From Pyrinomonadaceae bacterium (GTDB taxonomy: Bacteria > Acidobacteriota > Blastocatellia > Pyrinomonadales > Pyrinomonadaceae), in contig JACMLC010000747.1 in assembly GCA_014379795.1 (NCBI GenBank), positions 1 to 8,834 of the forward strand: a DNA stretch of 8,834 bases, written 5' to 3'. Shown in pieces: positions 5,984 to 8,834 of this stretch. Positions within the stretch are counted from its first letter, which is position 1. Each line of letters starts with the position of its first letter. A program made the position numbers and the translations under genes. Under the pieces are notes generated by a model that saw only the letters and a program-made list of their open reading frames with translations, made no database searches and was not told the origin of the DNA.

Positions 5984-6130
5984 ATGCACTGTTTGACCTG
6001 CGGGAAGATTTGGGATTTGGACGCGCCGAAGGGATCGCAACTGCTTGAGCAGATCAAGCCGCGCGAAGGGTTCGAGGCCACAGATTACCGTCTGGAACTC
6101 GTAGGCCACTGCCGCGAGTGCCGCCGGTAA
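5984..6130 (+). pseudogene. Fur-family regulator remnant (C-terminal zinc-binding end only)
   Basis: An ATG at 5984 opens 48 codons ending in TAA (6128-6130). The peptide contains CLTCGKIWDLDAP, then GFEATDYRLELVGHCRECRR. This is the C-terminal dimerisation segment of Fur/PerR proteins: CxxCGKIxDL, GFxxTDxRLEL and a terminal CxxC, the two cysteine pairs forming the structural zinc site. Full Fur proteins are about 130-160 residues. The DNA-binding winged helix and the usual HxH before the first cysteine pair are absent here. The upstream frame runs only to a TAA at 5930-5932 and has no Fur similarity, and neither other plus frame supplies the missing part. A decayed Fur gene is the best reading; a tiny free-standing zinc protein is possible. 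The family match is strong by motif. Confidence 0.65.
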
Positions 6131-6169
6131 AATTTCTCTATCAAGTCAATCATCTCACCTGCTTCAAAG

Positions 6170-7867
6170 CTATTTCTTTTCGAGATACATCTTGGCGGCC
6201 ATCTTGGCGAGCTTCCACATCTTGCCCCACTCGATGCGGCCTTCTTCGTCGCGCCCGGTGAATTTGTCCAGCAGCAGCTTGCGAAAATGCTTGCCTTCGC
6301 GCCTGAGCATGAACTGCTTGGCGTAGGGCTTGGCCGTGTCGAAGAAGTTAAAGCCGGGGTCTGTCACGATGCCTATGCCTTCGAGCGTCATCAATGCGCG
6401 CATGACGTAAGTGAAGTTCGCCGGAAGGCGAAACGGGTATTCGTACATCACTTCCGCGAGGTCGTAAGTCAGCTCTTTAAAATTCACTTCGCCAAGTTTT
6501 AAATTCAGGTAGTGTTGGAAAAGCCCTTCGACGACGGGTCGCACGGTCTCAGGGTCAACTCCCGGTTTGAGGAAATTGAGATTGATTAAATCCTGCGCCA
6601 AGCCATGCACATCTTTTCCGACGACGTGAAAAAAGGCGTCAATCATCTGCGACTGAAGACGCGGCGTAATCCTGCCGGTCATGCCAAAGTCGAAGAAGGC
6701 GAGGCGTCCATTGTCCATCACCAACAGATTTCCCGGATGCGGGTCTGCGTGAAAGAAGCCGTCTTCCAAGAGTTGTTTCAAGTAGGTGCGAATCAGCAGG
6801 CGATTGACTTTAACGGGCGAGATACGGCGCGCGCGCAAAGCTTCAAGGTCAACGACCTTTGTGCCGCGTATGAATTCCATCGTCAGGACGCGGCGCGTCG
6901 AATGGCTCCAATAAATTTTCGGAACGTGTATGACGCGCCAGCTTTTAAAGTTCTCGCGAAAGCGGTCTGCGTTGTGGCCTTCTTTGACATAGTCCATTTC
7001 TTCATGAATGGTCTCGTCAAATTCGCGCAGCATGCCAGACCAGTCCGCGTTCTCGCTGAGCTGCGGAACGCGATTGAGAAAGTCCGTGATGCGGCGCAGG
7101 ATGGCGATGTCAAAGCTGATGGTCTCTGCCAGATTGGGGCGCTGGACTTTGATGGCGACCTCTTCGCCGGTGTGCAGTCGCGCGCGGTAGACCTGCCCGA
7201 GCGAGGCTGCGGCGATGGGTTCGGCGTCAATCTCCGCGTAGGCTTCGCCGAGGCTCTTGCCCAATTCGGCTTCGATGCGCGCATAGGCTTCGGCAGTCGG
7301 AAACGCCGGAACCTGATCCTGCAAGGTTGACAACTCTTTAACGTAAGCAAGCGGCAAAAGGTCTGCGCGCGTGCCGAGCGTCTGGCCGATTTTGATAAAG
7401 GTCGGGCCAAGAGAGAGCAGGCTTTCTCTGAGCCACACGGATTGTTTCTCAAGCTGCTGCTCTTTGTTTTCGCCCGCGCCGCGAAAGACCACGAAGCGCG
7501 CGACGCGAATCAGCTTATCGAAGGCGCGGCGGTCAACATCGCGGCTCCATTCCTGAAAGAGCGCGACGCGCCCGCGCCCGCGCACTTCCTCGCGCCGCCT
7601 CGCAGACATCCGCCGGTTAAATTCGTGGCGAATGTCATAACTGTCTAGGTAAAGATAGAACGAGAGCAGCCCCAGCACGCGTGCGATGTTTGCGGCGCGC
7701 AGCCAGCCGCGCAGGCCAAAACGCTTTTCCAACGGCTGCTCTTCGCGGGCTGTGTGCGCGGATGAAGGCAATGCTAACTGCGCTTTGCCGCCCGGCTGCC
7801 GGTGGCCGTTCGCTCCTTCGACTTGCGGAGTTAAAACCAGTGTTTGTTTGTTCTCTAAAGCTGCCAT
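6170..7867 (-). CDS. ABC1/UbiB (AarF) family atypical kinase
   Basis: This 565-residue protein carries the diagnostic ABC1 motifs: KxGQ in TFIKIGQTLGTRADLLP (K159, G161, Q162), the alanine-rich loop AAAS (219-222) replacing the glycine-rich loop, VAIKVQRP (K240), EEMDYVKEGHN (E289/E290), the catalytic loop FFHADPHPGN (D375, N380) and FFDFG (D393). Family members are ATP-binding proteins linked to quinone (ubiquinone, menaquinone, plastoquinone) biosynthesis and lipid homeostasis, usually at the membrane. The first 50 residues are a low-complexity extension. An N-terminal hydrophobic patch (about 65-75) precedes the ABC1 domain, and the C-terminus ends in a basic amphipathic helix (WGKMWKLAKMAAKMYLEKK). 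The ATG at 7867 has a poor Shine-Dalgarno, and a weak -10 (TAAAAT, 7893-7888) lies only about 20 bases upstream. No quinone gene is nearby. The family call is firm; the substrate is unknown. Confidence 0.92.
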   Translation of the reverse strand: MAALENKQTLVLTPQVEGANGHRQPGGKAQLALPSSAHTAREEQPLEKRFGLRGWLRAANIARVLGLLSFYLYLDSYDIRHEFNRRMSARRREEVRGRGRVALFQEWSRDVDRRAFDKLIRVARFVVFRGAGENKEQQLEKQSVWLRESLLSLGPTFIKIGQTLGTRADLLPLAYVKELSTLQDQVPAFPTAEAYARIEAELGKSLGEAYAEIDAEPIAAASLGQVYRARLHTGEEVAIKVQRPNLAETISFDIAILRRITDFLNRVPQLSENADWSGMLREFDETIHEEMDYVKEGHNADRFRENFKSWRVIHVPKIYWSHSTRRVLTMEFIRGTKVVDLEALRARRISPVKVNRLLIRTYLKQLLEDGFFHADPHPGNLLVMDNGRLAFFDFGMTGRITPRLQSQMIDAFFHVVGKDVHGLAQDLINLNFLKPGVDPETVRPVVEGLFQHYLNLKLGEVNFKELTYDLAEVMYEYPFRLPANFTYVMRALMTLEGIGIVTDPGFNFFDTAKPYAKQFMLRREGKHFRKLLLDKFTGRDEEGRIEWGKMWKLAKMAAKMYLEKK

Positions 7868-7951
7868 GACAAATTAAGAATAGAAAAATTTTATCGCAAA
7901 CCTATGACTAAAAAGTTCCAAGTTCCAAATTAGATGCACAAAACTCGCGCG

Positions 7952-7960
7952 TGTTATGAT
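7952..7960 (+). promoter_or_regulatory. Candidate extended -10 promoter for the secreted-protein gene
   Basis: TGT-TATGAT forms an extended -10 about 24 bases before the ATG at 7984. The -35 region is weak (TAGATG, 18-bp spacer). The predicted transcript start would fall just before the AAGGAC ribosome-binding site, giving a very short leader. The 7868-7983 spacer also carries a tandem AGTTCCA pair (about 7914-7927) and must hold the divergent promoter for the ABC1 kinase gene. Confidence 0.4.
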
Positions 7961-7983
7961 GGTAACTCAAGGACGCAATCAAA

Positions 7984-8796
7984 ATGAAATACAGATGCTT
8001 TATCGCACTCATCCTGACCTGCTTTATCACCGCCGCGACTTTCGCTCAGGTGAAACAAGAGCCGAACAAACGCCAAAGCTCGCCCACGCAAAATAAACAA
8101 ATCGTCGCCGAAGAATTAAGGCAGGCGCAGGAGACAGCCGACCGTTTTATCAAACGCTTCCGGGAGACAAGAGATTTAACGCCGCTGGTGGACGAAATGT
8201 TCACCAGCGACTTTAAGAAGCTGCTCCGCGAAGACGGCTCCTGGAACGACATAGTTCGCATCAGTCGTTCGTTTATAGAAAATCTCAATCCGGACGAACG
8301 CGTCAGGTGTTACATCGTGTCGTTCAGCCTGGAATACATTTTCCGCCTCTATGCGGCGGGTAAAGTTTCAACGGAATCAAGGGAACCCCTGTACAACATC
8401 TGGTCTCCGGAGATAGACAAATTTTTCAGAGATAACGAGCCGCGAGACGGGAATATCCAAACTCCAATACAGGCGCGCAACTATCTGGCTTTTCTCGAAC
8501 GCGCGCTGGTCGTGATGCAGCAAGAGGTATCGAAACATCCGCCCGAAGCGACCGAGCAGTTCAAGAAAAATCTAGCGGCTTTTGAGAAGCACCTGCAAGA
8601 GCGCAAGGAAGAACAGCCCACCGTCTGGATTTCCTGCGCCCAGACTCTTCAACTGCATTACGCACAGCACCTTCGGCTTCAGCTTGACGCCAACACCATC
8701 GAGCAAATTGTTGATAGCTGTGTAGTAAGACGTCTCCTTTGTGCCTCCTCCGGTGGCGTGCACACTTCGAACCGCAATCAGGAAACCTTCGAGTAG
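7984..8796 (+). CDS. Secreted hypothetical protein
   Basis: This 270-residue protein begins with a classic signal peptide: MKYR, a hydrophobic core FIALILTCFITAATFA, and a likely cleavage after A21 before QVKQE. It is therefore exported, probably to the periplasm or outside. The mature part is charged and mostly helical (for example EELRQAQETADRFIKRFRET and EQFKKNLAAFEKHLQERKEE). No catalytic motif, repeat or lipobox is seen, and I do not recognise the family. The start is supported by AAGGAC about 10 bases upstream and by the signal peptide itself. The last 30 or so residues (VDSCVVRRLLCASSGGVHTS and on) differ in character from the rest and could reflect a frame change or a diverged end. 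It is divergent from the ABC1 kinase gene, and nothing recognisable follows it before the window edge. Confidence 0.75.
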   Translation: MKYRCFIALILTCFITAATFAQVKQEPNKRQSSPTQNKQIVAEELRQAQETADRFIKRFRETRDLTPLVDEMFTSDFKKLLREDGSWNDIVRISRSFIENLNPDERVRCYIVSFSLEYIFRLYAAGKVSTESREPLYNIWSPEIDKFFRDNEPRDGNIQTPIQARNYLAFLERALVVMQQEVSKHPPEATEQFKKNLAAFEKHLQERKEEQPTVWISCAQTLQLHYAQHLRLQLDANTIEQIVDSCVVRRLLCASSGGVHTSNRNQETFE

Positions 8797-8834
8797 ATAG
8801 TGTTTAGCCACGTCGTTCTTTTTTGCTGTTGTAA

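Noticed and set aside
5919..5996. 25-residue peptide starting MKQNNQTT upstream of the Fur remnant, as the missing Fur N-terminus
   Set aside because: It is too short, in a different frame, and has no winged-helix similarity. Joining the frames would not restore a Fur protein.
6131..6169. Shared terminator between the Fur remnant and the ABC1 kinase gene
   Set aside because: No convincing stem with a T-run was found on either strand in this 39-bp gap.
6605..7330. Plus-strand open frame of 241 codons
   Set aside because: It lies wholly antisense to the ABC1 kinase, whose catalytic motifs span the same bases. It has no domain signature of its own.
7914..7927. Tandem AGTTCCA pair as a regulatory site or repeat element
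   Set aside because: Only two 7-bp units are present with no symmetry, so this is too little to support a separate call.

Overview
The window looks like a stretch of a moderately GC-rich bacterial chromosome. I infer Acidobacteriota, most likely class Blastocatellia. The reasons are gene style, the GGATGAA/TTCATCC-rich intergenic repeats that I recall as common in that group, and a small secreted protein of no recognised family. This is an inference from style; no rRNA or other taxonomic marker is present.

Layout. Bases 1-5753 hold seven genes, all read leftward on the minus strand. In transcription order they are: a RecA-like/AAA_24 phage-type ATPase (5753-4671); a DUF1905/OmdA (YdeI-like) protein (4537-4067); a small four-helix membrane protein (4047-3637); a VOC/glyoxalase-fold protein (3547-3176); an XPB-type superfamily 2 helicase (3129-1717); a DUF790/Bax1-type nuclease (1597-389); and an HNH endonuclease (385 to beyond the left edge). 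Bases 5754-5983 are non-coding and carry a candidate promoter, two small hairpins and a repeat-rich operator-like patch. Bases 5984-6130 (+) encode only the zinc-binding C-terminal end of a Fur-family regulator and look like a gene remnant. An ABC1/UbiB-family atypical kinase (7867-6170, minus) and a secreted protein of unknown function (7984-8796, plus) are transcribed divergently from a 116-bp spacer.

How the genes may work together. The clearest functional unit is helicase + Bax1 + HNH. XPB and Bax1 form a known helicase-nuclease complex in archaea, proposed to act in nucleotide-excision-like repair. Here the Bax1 gene is followed after only 3 bases by an HNH nuclease gene, so one transcript could deliver one helicase and two nucleases. 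The phage-type ATPase further upstream also belongs to DNA metabolism. The VOC, membrane and YdeI-like genes between them look like unrelated stress or housekeeping cargo, and a terminator-like structure at 3564-3634 may split the run in two.

The most striking non-coding structure is a pair of about 115-120 bp palindromic repeats in inverted orientation (1597-1713 and 4553-4673). They share 60 identical bases at one end. Each fills almost the whole gap between two genes: one starts at the Bax1 start codon and the other contains the ATPase stop codon. They bracket a 3-kb block with the helicase, VOC, membrane and YdeI-like genes.
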